DNA of 49,287 nt from Methylobacterium symbioticum (GCF_902141845.1 NZ_CABFPH010000039.1:1-49287), one strand, 5' to 3'. Shown: positions 32,608 through 41,746, numbered from the stretch's first letter. Notes: generated by a model not told the origin, from the sequence alone. Program-made: numbers and translations.

Positions 32608-33777
32608 TCAGGCGGCCTGGGCGAGCTTGGCCTTCTCCTGGGCGAAGGCCCAGTCGAGCCAAGGGGTGAGCGCCTGGAGGTCGGCGGCCTCGACGGTGGC
32701 ACCGCACCAGATGCGCAACCCGGCCGGCGCGTCGCGATAGGCGCCGATGTCGAGAGCCACCCCTTCGTGGTCGAGCCGCTCGACGATGCCGGAGGCCACC
32801 GCGGCCACCGCCGCGTCGCCACGGGCGAGCACGTCCGGATCCGCGAGCACGAGGCAGACGCCGGTGTTCGAGTAGGTCGCGGGATCGGCGGCGAGATGCC
32901 CGATCCAGGGGGTGCGGGCGACCCAGTCGTGGATCACCCTGGCATTGGCATCGGCCCGGGCATGCAGGGCGTCGAGACCGCCGATGCGCTCGGCCCAGCT
33001 CAGCGTATCGATGTAGTCCTCGACCGCGAGCATGGAGGGCGTGTTGATGGTGTCGCCCTTGAAGATGCCCTCGATGAGCGTGCCGCCCTTGGTCAGACGG
33101 AACACCTTCGGCACCGGCCAGGCGGGGGTATGGCTCTCCAGCCGCGCCACGGCGCGGGGCGAGAGGATCAGCATGCCGTGCGCGGCCTCGCCGCCCATCA
33201 CCTTCTGCCAGGAGAAGGTGACGACATCGAGCTTGTCCCATGCAAGCGGCTGCGCAAAGGCGGCCGAGGTGGCGTCGCAGATCGTCAGCCCCTCGCGGTC
33301 GGCCGCGATCCAGTCGCCGTTCGGCACCTTGACCCCGGCGGCGGTGCCGTTCCAGGTGAAGACGACGTCGTTGTGCTTGGTGTCGATGGCCGAGAGGTCC
33401 GGCAGCACGCCGTAGGGACCCTTGTGGACGCGCGGGCTGATCTTCAGCTCCTTCAGCGCGTCGGTGACCCATTCGAGGCCGAACGCCTCCCAGGCCGCGA
33501 CCTCGACGGTCTTCGGGCCGAGCATGGTCCACATCGCCATCTCGACGGCGCCGGTATCGGAGGCCGGCACGATGCCGATGCGGTAATCGTCCGGCACGCG
33601 CAGCACCGTGCGGGTGAGGTCGATGGCCTGTTTCAGCTTGGCCTTGCCAAGCGCCGAGCGGTGCGAGCGGCCGAGCGCCGCATCGCGCAGGGCATCGAGG
33701 TTCCAGCCGGGGCGCTTGGCGCAGGGGCCGGACGAGAAATTGGGCACGCGGGGGCGCGCGTCGGGGCGGTCGTACAT
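32608..33777 (-). CDS. serC: Phosphoserine transaminase
   Basis: 389 residues. It is the alphaproteobacterial type of SerC, beginning [18 protein letters not shown]. The PLP lysine is in [20 protein letters not shown]; the phosphate-binding region includes [20 protein letters not shown]. It converts 3-phosphohydroxypyruvate and glutamate to phosphoserine. It forms a probable operon with serA downstream. Alphaproteobacterial serC genes often carry the conserved serC RNA motif in their leader, and a hairpin that might belong to it lies 29-63 bases upstream. Confidence 0.95.
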   Translation of the reverse strand: MYDRPDARPRVPNFSSGPCAKRPGWNLDALRDAALGRSHRSALGKAKLKQAIDLTRTVLRVPDDYRIGIVPASDTGAVEMAMWTMLGPKTVEVAAWEAFGLEWVTDALKELKISPRVHKGPYGVLPDLSAIDTKHNDVVFTWNGTAAGVKVPNGDWIAADREGLTICDATSAAFAQPLAWDKLDVVTFSWQKVMGGEAAHGMLILSPRAVARLESHTPAWPVPKVFRLTKGGTLIEGIFKGDTINTPSMLAVEDYIDTLSWAERIGGLDALHARADANARVIHDWVARTPWIGHLAADPATYSNTGVCLVLADPDVLARGDAAVAAVASGIVERLDHEGVALDIGAYRDAPAGLRIWCGATVEAADLQALTPWLDWAFAQEKAKLAQAA

Positions 33778-33801
33778 CTCTGCGGATCCATCCTTCCAGA
33801 T

Positions 33802-33840
33802 GGGCGCTCCTCGTTGGGGAGGAGTGTCCCGCCGCTGCCC
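33802..33840 (-). promoter_or_regulatory. Hairpin in the serC leader, possible serC RNA motif
   Basis: In the leftward transcript GGGC (33840-33837) and GCCC (33805-33802) enclose a perfect CTCCTC-CCCAAC-GAGGAG hairpin (33824-33807). The serC motif is a known two-hairpin alphaproteobacterial leader, but I cannot confirm its consensus by eye. Confidence 0.3.
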
Positions 33841-33893
33841 ATGCGCTCAAGTGCAGCCGCACGCAAGAGGCCGGACCGCAACAGCGCGTGAGG

Positions 33894-34036
33894 TCAGGCC
33901 GCACCCTTCTCCACATAGGCGCGCAGCACCGCGTTGACGCGGCTCTGCCCCCCTCGCCGGAGGCGCGCAGCTTCTCCAGCACATCGGCATCGATGCGGAT
34001 CGAGATCGCCTCCTGCCAGAGCGGCCGGCCTCAGCC
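33894..34036 (-). pseudogene. BrnA-like (DUF4415) antitoxin remnant with frameshift
   Basis: Reading leftward, GRPLWQEAISIRIDADVLEK continues LRASGEG in one frame, then QSRVNAVLRAYVEKGAA in the next. Together they match the C-terminal half of BrnA/DUF4415 antitoxins (a GRPPLP segment, then SIRLDxDVLExFR, GWQsRINAVLR). One base is missing in the G-run at about 33948-33953. The N-terminal half is absent because the trmD 3' end lies there. No BrnT toxin is seen nearby. It is a decayed remnant. Confidence 0.65.
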
Positions 34037-34744
34037 CTTTCGCTCCCGCGCGGCGATCAGGTCCGGCCGGCGCTCGGCGGTGAGGCGCTCGGCCTCGGCC
34101 CGGCGCCAGCGGGCGATGGCCCCGTGGTTGCCGCCGTTCAGCACTTCGGGAATGGCGCGGCCCTCCCACTCGCGGGGCCGGGTGTAGTGCGGATATTCGA
34201 GCAGGCCGCCCTCGAAGCTCTCCTCCTCGCCGGAGGCGATCTTGCCCATCGTGCCGGGGAGAAGCCGAACGCAGGCATCGAGCAGGACCAGGGCCGCGAC
34301 CTCGCCGCCGGAAAGGACGTAGTCGCCGATCGAGACCTCCTCCAGACCGCGGGCTGCGATGACGCGCTCGTCCACACCCTCGAAGCGACCGCAGACCGCG
34401 ATCAGGCCGGGACCTTCGGCGAGGGCCCGGACCCGGCCCTGCGTGAGCGGCCTGCCGCGGGGGGACATGAGCAGGCGCGGGCGCGGATCTTCGGCGGGCG
34501 CTGCCGCGTCGATCGCAGCGGCCAGCACGTCGCAGCGCAGCACCATCCCGGCCCCGCCACCCGCGGGCGTATCGTCGACGCTGCGGTGGCGACCAAGGCC
34601 GTGCGCGCGGATATTGCGGGCCTCCAGGCTCCAGGCGCCGCGCGCCAGCGCATCCCCGGAGAGCGAGAGGCCGAGGGGGCCCGGAAACATCTCGGGATAG
34701 AGGGTGAGGACCGTGGCGCGCCACGGAACCGGGTCGGTCGTCAT
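34031..34744 (-). CDS. trmD: tRNA (guanine-37-N1)-methyltransferase
   Basis: 237 residues. The trefoil-knot SAM site is clear: [20 protein letters not shown] and [20 protein letters not shown], with [20 protein letters not shown] at the N-terminal half and [20 protein letters not shown] later. It methylates G37 of tRNAs and prevents frameshifting. It belongs to the rpsP-rimM-trmD group but is separated from rimM by an opposite DUF4239 gene. The start is ATG 34744 ([10 protein letters not shown]). Its last codons overlap a decayed BrnA-like fragment, and rplS is not found downstream. Confidence 0.95.
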   Translation of the reverse strand: MTTDPVPWRATVLTLYPEMFPGPLGLSLSGDALARGAWSLEARNIRAHGLGRHRSVDDTPAGGGAGMVLRCDVLAAAIDAAAPAEDPRPRLLMSPRGRPLTQGRVRALAEGPGLIAVCGRFEGVDERVIAARGLEEVSIGDYVLSGGEVAALVLLDACVRLLPGTMGKIASGEEESFEGGLLEYPHYTRPREWEGRAIPEVLNGGNHGAIARWRRAEAERLTAERRPDLIAARERKG

Positions 34745-34981
34745 GCCCGCGGTGATGGCCTCGCCCCGCTCGCGGGTCAATCGCGAGCACAGGAGCGCGC
34801 GCCGCCGCAGCGGAGCCCGGTTCGGCGCGAGAGCCGGCGTCGAAGCGAGGCGTCGGAGCCGCCATCGCCTGCAATACCATCGCGAATGGCCCCCGTCGCG
34901 GCGTTCACCGAATCCTAGCCCCGCCCCGGCAGTGTCGCCCGGTCCCGGGGCGGTCGCGGTCCGGGCGTCCGGGAGCACACC

Positions 34982-35770
34982 ATGATCCTCGGCCTCTGGC
35001 TCGACCAGCCGCTCTGGCTGATGTTCGGCACGGTCGCCCTGCTGTTCGGAGCGGCGAGCGCGCTCCTGTGCGTAATGACTTGGCTCGCCGCCACGCGCCG
35101 GCTGATGCGCTGGCTCGGGACCGGTCTCGTGCCGACCTACTTCACAGCGATCTCGGTCCTGCTCGCGCTGATGACCGGCTTCGTCGCCAACGACGCCTGG
35201 GAGCGGCAGCGTCAGGCGGCGAAGGTGGTGCAGACGGAGCGGGCGAACGCCCTCGCGATCCGCGATCTCAGCCTCGCCACGGTCTCGGACATGGCACCGA
35301 TCCGCAAGGCGCTCGCCGAGTATCTCGAGGCGGTGGTCGGCGACGAGTGGGTCCGCATGCGCGACGGCGAATCCGCGCCGAGAGCCGGCGCGGCGCTCGG
35401 GCGCCTGCTGCAGACGGTGTCCGACCCCAAGATCGGGGCGGAGGCGGGCCTTCCCGCCCAGGCCGCCCTGCTCGACGCAGCGATGGCGCTGCGCGCCGCG
35501 CGCGGCGAGCGCCTCGCTCTCAGCGACGCACAGGGGGACGAGACCAAATGGCTGACGCTCATCGTGCTCGCCGGGCTCACCCTCGTCGCCATCGCGCTGG
35601 TTCACCTCGACAATCCGGGCGCGCAGATCACGTCGCTGGCGCTGTTCTCGATCGCGGTGGTGACGACCCTCGGCCTGATCGCCCTGCACGAGCGGCCCTT
35701 CGACGGACCGGTCGCCCTCAGTCCCGAGCCGCTGCGGATCGCCCTGGCGGGGATCCGGCCGCAGCCCTGA
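34982..35770 (+). CDS. DUF4239-like integral membrane protein
   Basis: 262 residues. Two membrane helices at the N-terminus ([40 protein letters not shown]) and two near the C-terminus ([40 protein letters not shown]) flank a cytoplasmic or periplasmic helical domain ([20 protein letters not shown]). This matches DUF4239 (bestrophin-like) proteins, function unknown. It is on the opposite strand between trmD and rimM, which normally are neighbours, so it is an insertion into the conserved group. Its 3' end nearly touches rimM. Confidence 0.75.
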   Translation: MILGLWLDQPLWLMFGTVALLFGAASALLCVMTWLAATRRLMRWLGTGLVPTYFTAISVLLALMTGFVANDAWERQRQAAKVVQTERANALAIRDLSLATVSDMAPIRKALAEYLEAVVGDEWVRMRDGESAPRAGAALGRLLQTVSDPKIGAEAGLPAQAALLDAAMALRAARGERLALSDAQGDETKWLTLIVLAGLTLVAIALVHLDNPGAQITSLALFSIAVVTTLGLIALHERPFDGPVALSPEPLRIALAGIRPQP

Positions 35771-35774
35771 GAGA

Positions 35775-36440
35775 CTAACCCGGATCGTCGGCCGGCTTCT
35801 CGCCGGGCGCCGCGAAGAAATCCTCCGGCAGCGCCGCGACGAGGCGGCGATGAGCGAGGTCGAGCGTCGGCACGAAGGCCTTGGTGAAGGGCAGGAGCGC
35901 GGTCGCGCCCCCTTGCGCGGGCCGGATCTCCAGGAGGTCGCCGCCGCCGTAATTCGGCACCGCGACCACGCGGCCGAGCAGGGTGCCGGCCTCGTCCACC
36001 ACGCTCACCCCGATGAGGTCGGTCAGGTAGAACTCGTCCTCCTCCGGCTCGCTCAGGACAGCCCGGGGAATCGAGAGGGTGACGCGGTTGAGGGCTTCGG
36101 CGCCGGTCCGGTCGTCGATCCCCTTCACCCGCACCAGCAGGATGTCGGGGGCGGCGCCGGGGGCAGGGCGCACGTCGAGGAGTTCGAGGCTGCGCCCGTC
36201 CGAGGCGCGCAAGGCGCCATAGCCCGCGATCGCCTGCGGCTCGCCGGTATGGGATTTGAGCCGGACCTCGCCGTGCAGTCCGTGCGGGCGGCCGAACTCG
36301 CCGAGCAGCACGAGGTCCGGATCGGGCAGGGCCGGCTTCGGGGGAGGGCCCTTGCGGGCCGTGGTCACCGCGGCCGGATCGAGCCGGCCGGTGCGCCGCG
36401 CGCCATCGCCGTGAGAGGTGGATCCGGGACGACGGGCCAT
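35775..36440 (-). CDS. rimM: Ribosome maturation factor RimM
   Basis: 221 residues from ATG 36440; a further ATG at 36467 adds 9 residues. RimM signatures are [20 protein letters not shown] in the N-terminal barrel, [20 protein letters not shown] at the PRC-barrel junction, and [20 protein letters not shown] near the C-terminus. It assists assembly of the 30S head by binding S19. A basic, poorly conserved extension of about 30 residues precedes the barrel. An 18-bp hairpin separates it from rpsP upstream. Confidence 0.94.
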   Translation of the reverse strand: MARRPGSTSHGDGARRTGRLDPAAVTTARKGPPPKPALPDPDLVLLGEFGRPHGLHGEVRLKSHTGEPQAIAGYGALRASDGRSLELLDVRPAPGAAPDILLVRVKGIDDRTGAEALNRVTLSIPRAVLSEPEEDEFYLTDLIGVSVVDEAGTLLGRVVAVPNYGGGDLLEIRPAQGGATALLPFTKAFVPTLDLAHRRLVAALPEDFFAAPGEKPADDPG

Positions 36441-36559
36441 GCGGGGTGGCAAATCCTTGTGGTGCATCTCCCCGAATCCCTCGGAGAGCGATGTCGTTCA
36501 TGCGCGATGCACGGCACGCGCGCCATGCCCCCTCTCCCGGTCGAGGGGAGACGAGGCTT

Positions 36560-36598
36560 GGAGCCGTCCCCGGTCGCGTTGCGACCGGGGACGGCTCC
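36560..36598. terminator. 18-bp perfect hairpin between rpsP and rimM
   Basis: The arm GGAGCCGTCCCCGGTCGC (36560-36577) pairs perfectly with 36581-36598 around a GTT loop. It lies inside an operon, so it may attenuate rimM expression or protect the rpsP mRNA end rather than fully terminate. No T-tract is seen on the leftward side. Confidence 0.55.
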
Positions 36599-36620
36599 GA
36601 GGTCCGTGTTGTGACGCGCC

Positions 36621-36983
36621 TTAGGCCGCGGCGTCCTCGGCCGGGGCGGCGGCCTTCTCGGCGCGCTTGGCGGCACGCTCCTTGGCCTTGTCGCCCGGCT
36701 CGGCCTTCTGCGGGTTGTTGCGGGCCGGGCGCTTGGCGAGGCCGGCAGCGTCGAGGAAGCGCAGCACGCGGTCGGTCGGCTGGGCGCCCTTGGCAAGCCA
36801 CGCCTGGACCTTCTCGGTGTCGAGCACGATACGGGCCGGATCGTCCTTGGCCTTCATCGGATCGTAGGCGCCGACCTTCTCGATGAAGCGGCCGTCGCGC
36901 GGGGCGCGGGCGTCGGCGACGACGATGCGGTAGTAGGGGCGCTTCTTGGCGCCGCCGCGGGTGAGACGGATCTTGAGGGACAT
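36621..36983 (-). CDS. rpsP: 30S ribosomal protein S16
   Basis: 120 residues. Begins [20 protein letters not shown] and contains [20 protein letters not shown], both diagnostic of S16. The core is about 80 residues; the alphaproteobacterial C-terminal extension here is an Ala/Lys/Glu-rich tail ([18 protein letters not shown]). It lies downstream of ffh and upstream of rimM, the classical order. Confidence 0.97.
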   Translation of the reverse strand: MSLKIRLTRGGAKKRPYYRIVVADARAPRDGRFIEKVGAYDPMKAKDDPARIVLDTEKVQAWLAKGAQPTDRVLRFLDAAGLAKRPARNNPQKAEPGDKAKERAAKRAEKAAAPAEDAAA

Positions 36984-37045
36984 GCGTTGCTCCTAGGCGT
37001 GACGTGATCTGAGCTGCTGGCGCGAAGTCTTCCGACGCCTCTCGC

Positions 37046-38608
37046 TCACTTCTTCTTCCCGAACGGGAATCCACCGAGTCCGGGCAGCCCCGGCATCTTC
37101 GGCCCGCCGAGCCCCGGAAGGCCCGGCATCTTTCCGCCACCGAGACCCGGCGGCATGGGCGGCAGCTTGCCGCCGAACTGCTTCTCCAGCGCCGCGATCT
37201 GCTCCGGCGTCGGCTCGGGCATCCCGGGCGGAAGGCCCGGCATGCCGCCGCCCATCCCTCCGCCGCCCAGGCCGAACATGCTGCCGAGCGCCTGGCCGAT
37301 GCCGCGTTTCCCTGAGCCCATCGCCTTCATCATGTCGGCCATGGTCCGGTGCATCTTGAGGAGCTTGTTGATCTCCTCGACCTTCACGCCGGATCCAGCC
37401 GCGATGCGCTTCTTGCGGCTGTTCTTGAGGAGGTCGGGATTCTTGCGCTCCTGCGGCGTCATCGAGGAGATGATCGCCCGCTGGCGCTTGAACATCTTCT
37501 CGTCGAGGTTGGCGCCCTCGACCTGCTTCTTGATCTGGCCCATGCCGGGCAGCATGCCCATCAGGCCGCCGATGCCGCCCATCTTCTCCATCTGGGCGAG
37601 CTGCATGGACAGGTCCTCAAGATCGAACTTGCCCTTGCGCATCTTCTCGGCGGTGCGCATCGCCTGCTCGGCATCGATGGTCTCCGCCGCCTTCTCGACG
37701 AGGGAGACGATGTCGCCCATGCCGAGGATGCGGTTGGCCACGCGCGCCGGGTGGAACTCCTCCAGCGCGTCGACCTTCTCGCCGACGCCGACGAGCTTGA
37801 TCGGCTTGCCGGTGACCGCCTTCATCGAGAGCGCCGCGCCGCCGCGGGAATCGCCGTCCATGCGGGTCAGCACGATGCCGGTGACGCCGAGCCGCTGGTC
37901 GAAGGCGCGCGCGGTGTTCACCGCGTCCTGGCCGGTCAGCGCGTCGGCGACGAGCAGCACCTCGTGCGGGTTGGTGGCCGCCTTCACCTCCGCGGCCTCG
38001 GCCATCAGGGCCTCGTCCACCGTGGTGCGGCCGGCGGTGTCGAGCATCACCACGTCGAAGCCGCCGAAGCGGGCGGCGTCCATGGCGCGCTTGGCGATCT
38101 GCACCGCCGACTGGCCGGCGACGATCGGCAGCGCCTCGACGCCCACCTGCTTGGCGAGCACGGCGAGCTGCTCCATCGCGGCCGGACGCCGGGTATCGAG
38201 GGAAGCGAGCAGAACCTTCCGCTTCTCGCGCTCGGTCAGGCGCCGGGCGATCTTGGCGGTGGTGGTGGTCTTGCCCGAGCCCTGCAGGCCGACCATCAGG
38301 ATCGGCACGGGGGCGGGGGCGTTGAGGTCGACCGTCTCGGCCTCGGTGCCGAGCATCGCCACCAATTCGTCGTTGACGATCTTCACGACCATCTGGCCGG
38401 GCGTCACCGACTTGAGCACGACGGCGCCGACCGCCTTCTCGCGGACACGGTCCGTGAAGCCGCGCACCACCTCGAGCGCCACGTCCGCCTCGAGCAGGGC
38501 GCGGCGCACCTCGCGCATGGCGGCGGTCACGTCGGCCTCGGTGAGCGCACCGCGGCGGGTGAGCCCGGAGAGGATGCCGGAGAGGCGGTCGGAGAGACCT
38601 TCGAACAT
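37046..38608 (-). CDS. ffh: Signal recognition particle protein Ffh
   Basis: 520 residues. N domain from MFEGLSDRLSGILSGLTRRG; GTPase motifs LMVGLQGSGKTTTTAKIARR (G1), VVMLDTAGRTTVDEALMAEA (G3) and VLTRMDGDSRGGAALSMKAV (G4 region); then a methionine-rich M domain (KMGGIGGLMGMLPGMGQIKK) that binds 4.5S RNA and signal peptides. The C-terminus has Gly/Met/Pro repeats (GLPGLGGPKMPGLPGLGG). An in-frame extension to 38716 is rejected because the N domain starts at the ATG 38608. First gene of the ffh-rpsP-rimM group. Confidence 0.96.
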   Translation of the reverse strand: MFEGLSDRLSGILSGLTRRGALTEADVTAAMREVRRALLEADVALEVVRGFTDRVREKAVGAVVLKSVTPGQMVVKIVNDELVAMLGTEAETVDLNAPAPVPILMVGLQGSGKTTTTAKIARRLTEREKRKVLLASLDTRRPAAMEQLAVLAKQVGVEALPIVAGQSAVQIAKRAMDAARFGGFDVVMLDTAGRTTVDEALMAEAAEVKAATNPHEVLLVADALTGQDAVNTARAFDQRLGVTGIVLTRMDGDSRGGAALSMKAVTGKPIKLVGVGEKVDALEEFHPARVANRILGMGDIVSLVEKAAETIDAEQAMRTAEKMRKGKFDLEDLSMQLAQMEKMGGIGGLMGMLPGMGQIKKQVEGANLDEKMFKRQRAIISSMTPQERKNPDLLKNSRKKRIAAGSGVKVEEINKLLKMHRTMADMMKAMGSGKRGIGQALGSMFGLGGGGMGGGMPGLPPGMPEPTPEQIAALEKQFGGKLPPMPPGLGGGKMPGLPGLGGPKMPGLPGLGGFPFGKKK

Positions 38609-38628
38609 GCGGCTGGGGTCCGTCCCGC

Positions 38629-38841
38629 TTACTGGTGCAGCCCGGCCCGCTCGACGCGGCGGGCCTGGAGGTCGGCCTCGAAGGCCTGGATCGCGCGGGC
38701 GAACTTGTCCCGGCACTCGGTGTTGCAGAAGCCGACCACGGCGCCGTTATAGAGCGTCAGGGCATCGGCCGAGATCGGCTTGCCCGACCAGGGGCAGGTC
38801 TCGTTGATCGCATCCGCGATGTTGAGGCTCTCAGACGGCAT
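38629..38841 (-). CDS. Small YHS/TRASH-like cysteine protein
   Basis: 70 residues from ATG 38841, with AGGA 8 bases upstream. The body CPWSGKPISADALTLYNGAV followed by GFCNTECRDKF resembles the metal-binding TRASH/YHS pattern (Cys near the start, CxxxC later). A helix with IQAFEADLQA follows. Similar small proteins are often misnamed glutathione S-transferase. A metal-sensing or metal-handling role is a guess. It lies 20 bases upstream of ffh and may be cotranscribed with it. The 273 bases to the next gene (39115) hold no gene I can support. Confidence 0.7.
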   Translation of the reverse strand: MPSESLNIADAINETCPWSGKPISADALTLYNGAVVGFCNTECRDKFARAIQAFEADLQARRVERAGLHQ

Positions 38842-39114
38842 GGCTCGATTCCTGAAGCCGATCGCCAACGCCGATGGCGCCCGAGGGCGCAGACGCGCTG
38901 TCGGGCGTTGACCTCCAGCCTCATGGACCGGTCGGCCTCTCGGAATCGACGACGAGCGTCGGTCGGGGAGCTGGGGCCGTAGCTGCGGGTGGGCGGGAAG
39001 TCAAGGTCGAGATCTACAACCAGAGGCTTCAGTTTGGCCGGACGAGCGGGAATTTTACGGATCGTTAAACATGTTCCTTCACGGATGGTCAGGACCCGCA
39101 AGGACTGAACGCCG

Positions 39115-39705
39115 ATGTCGGACCCCGCCCGCCACGTCCCGCCGAGCGAGAGCGGGCACCGCTCCGCCTCGGGCTCCCTGCGCGACTGGCTCGCCGCGAT
39201 GCGGACGCAGACGCAGATGCAAGGGGCGGCCCCCAACCTCGAGGCCCAGCCCGAGCCACGACCGGTGCGGCCCGAGCCGAGCTGGAGCCCGCGCCTCGTC
39301 GAGCCCGCCCCTCCGCCGGCCCCCGAGGATACGGACCTCTCGGACCTGATGGCCGAGAACCTGATGCTGCAGGCCAAGCTCAAGGTCGAGGGTGAGCGGC
39401 AGGAGGCCCTGCAGGAACTCCTCGCCCAGGAGATCCGCAGCCTGCGCGGCCACGTGCAGCAGGAGATGGACGCGCTCCAGGCCTTCCGCGTCGAGCGCGA
39501 GCAGATCCTGACCGAGCGCGACGCGCTGCGGGCCGAATGCGCCCGGCTGACCGCCGAGCGGGATGCGATGCGGGCCGAGCGCGAGAAGGCAGAAGCCGAG
39601 CGCGAGGGCTTGCGCCTGGACCGTGACCGCCTGCGCGAGGACAGCGATCTCTGGCGAGCCCGCGCCGAGGCCCTTGCCCAGCCGCTGTTCCAGGCCCGGC
39701 GCTGA
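39115..39705 (+). CDS. Hypothetical coiled-coil protein
   Basis: 196 residues. A Pro-rich N-terminal part (LEAQPEPRPVRPEPSWSPRL) is followed from about residue 75 by a continuous charged coiled coil with heptads (ENLMLQAKLKVEGERQEALQ; LTERDALRAECARLTAERDA). No enzymatic motif, membrane helix or signal peptide. The function is unknown; such proteins are structural or scaffold-like. It has its own terminator downstream. Confidence 0.7.
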   Translation: MSDPARHVPPSESGHRSASGSLRDWLAAMRTQTQMQGAAPNLEAQPEPRPVRPEPSWSPRLVEPAPPPAPEDTDLSDLMAENLMLQAKLKVEGERQEALQELLAQEIRSLRGHVQQEMDALQAFRVEREQILTERDALRAECARLTAERDAMRAEREKAEAEREGLRLDRDRLREDSDLWRARAEALAQPLFQARR

Positions 39706-39738
39706 GCCATCCGCAGGTTGGACATTTCCGAATCCTCG

Positions 39739-39766
39739 CCCTGAAGACGGTCAGCCGTCTTCAGGG
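39739..39766. terminator. Terminator hairpin after the coiled-coil gene
   Basis: CCCTGAAGACGG (39739-39750) pairs perfectly with CCGTCTTCAGGG (39755-39766) around TCAG. A second, overlapping inverted repeat GGGTGCAAG/CTTGCACCC (39764-39772, 39787-39795) follows at once. Confidence 0.65.
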
Positions 39767-39850
39767 TGCAAGCGCGTCGGCGCACCCTTGCACCCGACTG
39801 CGCTGAGCCGGAACGGATCCGACGTCGAGCAAAGAAGCCCCAGAAACGCC

Positions 39851-39878
39851 GAAGGGCCGCCCGAGAGGGCGGCCCTTC
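39851..39878. terminator. 12-bp hairpin with GAGA tetraloop
   Basis: GAAGGGCCGCCC (39851-39862) pairs perfectly with GGGCGGCCCTTC (39867-39878). On the leftward side it follows the 23-codon gene at 39935-40006 and GGCGTTTCTGG comes next, so it most likely terminates that small transcript. Confidence 0.65.
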
Positions 39879-39934
39879 CATTGCCGAACCGCAGGTTCGG
39901 CCGAAACTGTCCCGAGATCGGGTCTCAGACGCCC

Positions 39935-40006
39935 TTAGAGGCAGGCGCCGGAGGCGACGGTCCAGGTCCGGAAAGCCGAAGACTGCGGCTGATGACAATG
40001 AGACAC
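39935..40006 (-). CDS. 23-residue peptide with near-perfect Shine-Dalgarno sequence
   Basis: A GTG at 40006 is preceded by AAAGGAGGTGATCC (40021-40008), 14 bases fully complementary to the 3' end of 16S rRNA. The frame reads VSHCHQPQSSAFRTWTVASG then ACL and stop. A hairpin terminator lies 57 bases beyond. An extended perfect ribosome site in front of an otherwise empty stretch is unlikely by chance, so a translated micro-protein or regulatory peptide is plausible. There is no downstream gene on the same strand to act as a leader for. No function known. Confidence 0.55.
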   Translation of the reverse strand: MSHCHQPQSSAFRTWTVASGACL

Positions 40007-40199
40007 TGGATCACCTCCTTTCGTTCGTTGCGGGAGACACGAAGGTAGGCGGCGCAGGAGCGCTTGTGAAGGGCATGGGCTGCGCCCTCTCGCCGCAATG
40101 CAGCGAAGGGGCCCCCGCGCCGGCCCGCAGGCTTCCGCGAGCCGGCGCGGGGGCGTAAGAGGGCAGCCTGATCCGAAGCCCAAGGCAGCCCGCCGCCCC

Positions 40200-41279
40200 G
40201 TGTCCGTCTCCCCGCTGCCCAGCCAACGCTCCGACGACGCCCTCGACCCAACGGCGATGCGCCAGCCCCTGCCGGATGCGTGGTACTGCGTGGCCGAGTC
40301 GCGGGCGCTCAAGAGGAACGGCCTCACCGCGGTCGCCCTCAACGGCGAGCAGCTTGTGCTCGGGCGCGGCGCGGACGGGGCGCCCTTCGCGCTGCGTGAC
40401 CGCTGCCCGCACCGGGGCATGGCCCTCTCCAAAGGTCCCTTCGACGGCGACACCCTGATGTGCCCGTTCCATGGCTGGCGCTTCGGCACGGACGGGCGCT
40501 GCCGCGCGGTGCCGACTCTCTCGACGCACGATGCCGCCGACTTCTCGCGCATCGCGGTCCAGCGCTTCCCCGTGCGGGAGAGCGCCGGGTTCGTCTGGGT
40601 GAATCCGAGCCTGCAGGAGGGCGGGCCCGTTCCGGCGATCCCCGCCCTCGATTTCGAGCCGGCGGGCTCCCTCGTGGTGGCGCTGGAGGTCGAGGCCTCC
40701 TTCGACCTGACCACGCTCAGCCTCGTGGATCCCGGCCATGTCGCGTTCGTGCACGATTCCTGGTGGTTCCGGCCCTCGAAGGAGCTGCGCGAGAAGGTGA
40801 AGACCTTCCAGCCGGTGGAGCACGGCTTCGTCATGACGAGCCACGCGACCACCAAGAGCTCGCCGGTCTACCGGCTGCTCGGCGGAGTGCCCGAGGTCGA
40901 GATCGAGTTCCGGCTGCCCGGCGTACGCTTGGAGCGGATCGTCGCCGGGGCGAAGCGGGTGGCCAACTACACCTTCGCCACGCCGCTGACGGCGAACCGG
41001 ACGCTGCTCACCAACGCCCTCTACTGGAGCATGCCCGCCCTCAACCTGCTCAAGCCGGTGGCGCGACCGCTGATGCGCCAGTTCCTGACCCAGGACCAGC
41101 AGGTGCTGCAGCACGCCCAGGCCGGGCTCGATCGCAAGCCCACCATGGTGCTCCTCGGCGATGGCGATCTGCCCTCGCAATGGTATTTCCGCCTGAAGCG
41201 CGAGGCACTGGAATCGGCCCGCGCCGGCCGCCCCTTCGCCAACCCCTTGGAGCGGCGGGAGCTGCGCTGGCGCTCATAG
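40200..41279 (+). CDS. Rieske-type aromatic-ring-hydroxylating oxygenase, alpha subunit-like
   Basis: 359 residues from GTG 40200; ATG 40257 is an alternative. The Rieske [2Fe-2S] motif is CPHRGMALSKGPFDGDTLMC then PFHGWRF (CxH...CxxH). The mononuclear iron site is visible as LVDPGHVAFVHDSWW (DxxHxxxxH). The family uses molecular oxygen and electrons from a reductase to hydroxylate or demethylate organic substrates. No reductase or ferredoxin gene is adjacent. Closest in style to vanillate demethylase/PobA-like oxygenases; the substrate is unknown. Confidence 0.88.
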   Translation: MSVSPLPSQRSDDALDPTAMRQPLPDAWYCVAESRALKRNGLTAVALNGEQLVLGRGADGAPFALRDRCPHRGMALSKGPFDGDTLMCPFHGWRFGTDGRCRAVPTLSTHDAADFSRIAVQRFPVRESAGFVWVNPSLQEGGPVPAIPALDFEPAGSLVVALEVEASFDLTTLSLVDPGHVAFVHDSWWFRPSKELREKVKTFQPVEHGFVMTSHATTKSSPVYRLLGGVPEVEIEFRLPGVRLERIVAGAKRVANYTFATPLTANRTLLTNALYWSMPALNLLKPVARPLMRQFLTQDQQVLQHAQAGLDRKPTMVLLGDGDLPSQWYFRLKREALESARAGRPFANPLERRELRWRS

Positions 41280-41456
41280 ACGCGCGCCAGTCCCGAACGG
41301 TCGCGCCGAGGCGCTAGGTCTTTATTCCACCACGCCGGACCTGCGTGAGACTGATCTGGACTTCCGCAGGACCCGCTCGGGACCGCGACGTAAAGACTTC
41401 GTTAACCCTAAAAGCCTAGCGGTTGCCGGATCGACCTCCTGCGCAGCGATCCTCCG

Positions 41457-41693
41457 ATGCCCCGCTTCTTCATCGACCTGCACGACGGGTCCCAGCCGGT
41501 GCACGACGATGTGGGCTTCGAGTTGCCGGATCTCGCCGCCGCGCGCGGCAAGGTGACCCGCATCATGGGCGTGATCGCGCAGGACCTTCAGCCGGATCTG
41601 GAGCGTCAGGACTACGTCGCCTGCGTGCGCGACGATGGCGGCCGGGTGGTCTATCGGGCACGGATGTCGCTGGTGGCGGAGGCCGTGGAGTAG
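41457..41693 (+). CDS. DUF6894 family protein
   Basis: 78 residues. MPRFFIDLHDGSQPVHDDVG followed by FELPDLAAARGKVTRIMGVI is the DUF6894 pattern, a small protein family expanded in Methylobacterium and rhizobia. It has no known function. The 177-base upstream gap contains GTTAACCCTAAA-rich sequence near 41400 that may be part of its promoter. Confidence 0.8.
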   Translation: MPRFFIDLHDGSQPVHDDVGFELPDLAAARGKVTRIMGVIAQDLQPDLERQDYVACVRDDGGRVVYRARMSLVAEAVE

Positions 41694-41746
41694 GGGCCCC
41701 TGCGGCGCGGCCGCGCCCCACGCTTGACGGTGGCGCGCGGCTCGCC

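Noticed and set aside
38874..39068. 64-codon rightward frame between the YHS-like and coiled-coil genes
   Set aside because: No ribosome site or recognisable pattern. The region more likely holds divergent promoters.
40008..40026. Sequence matching the 3' end of 16S rRNA (GGATCACCTCCTTTCG)
   Set aside because: As an rRNA fragment: no other 16S sequence is present. It is the complement of a strong ribosome site for the leftward small ORF.
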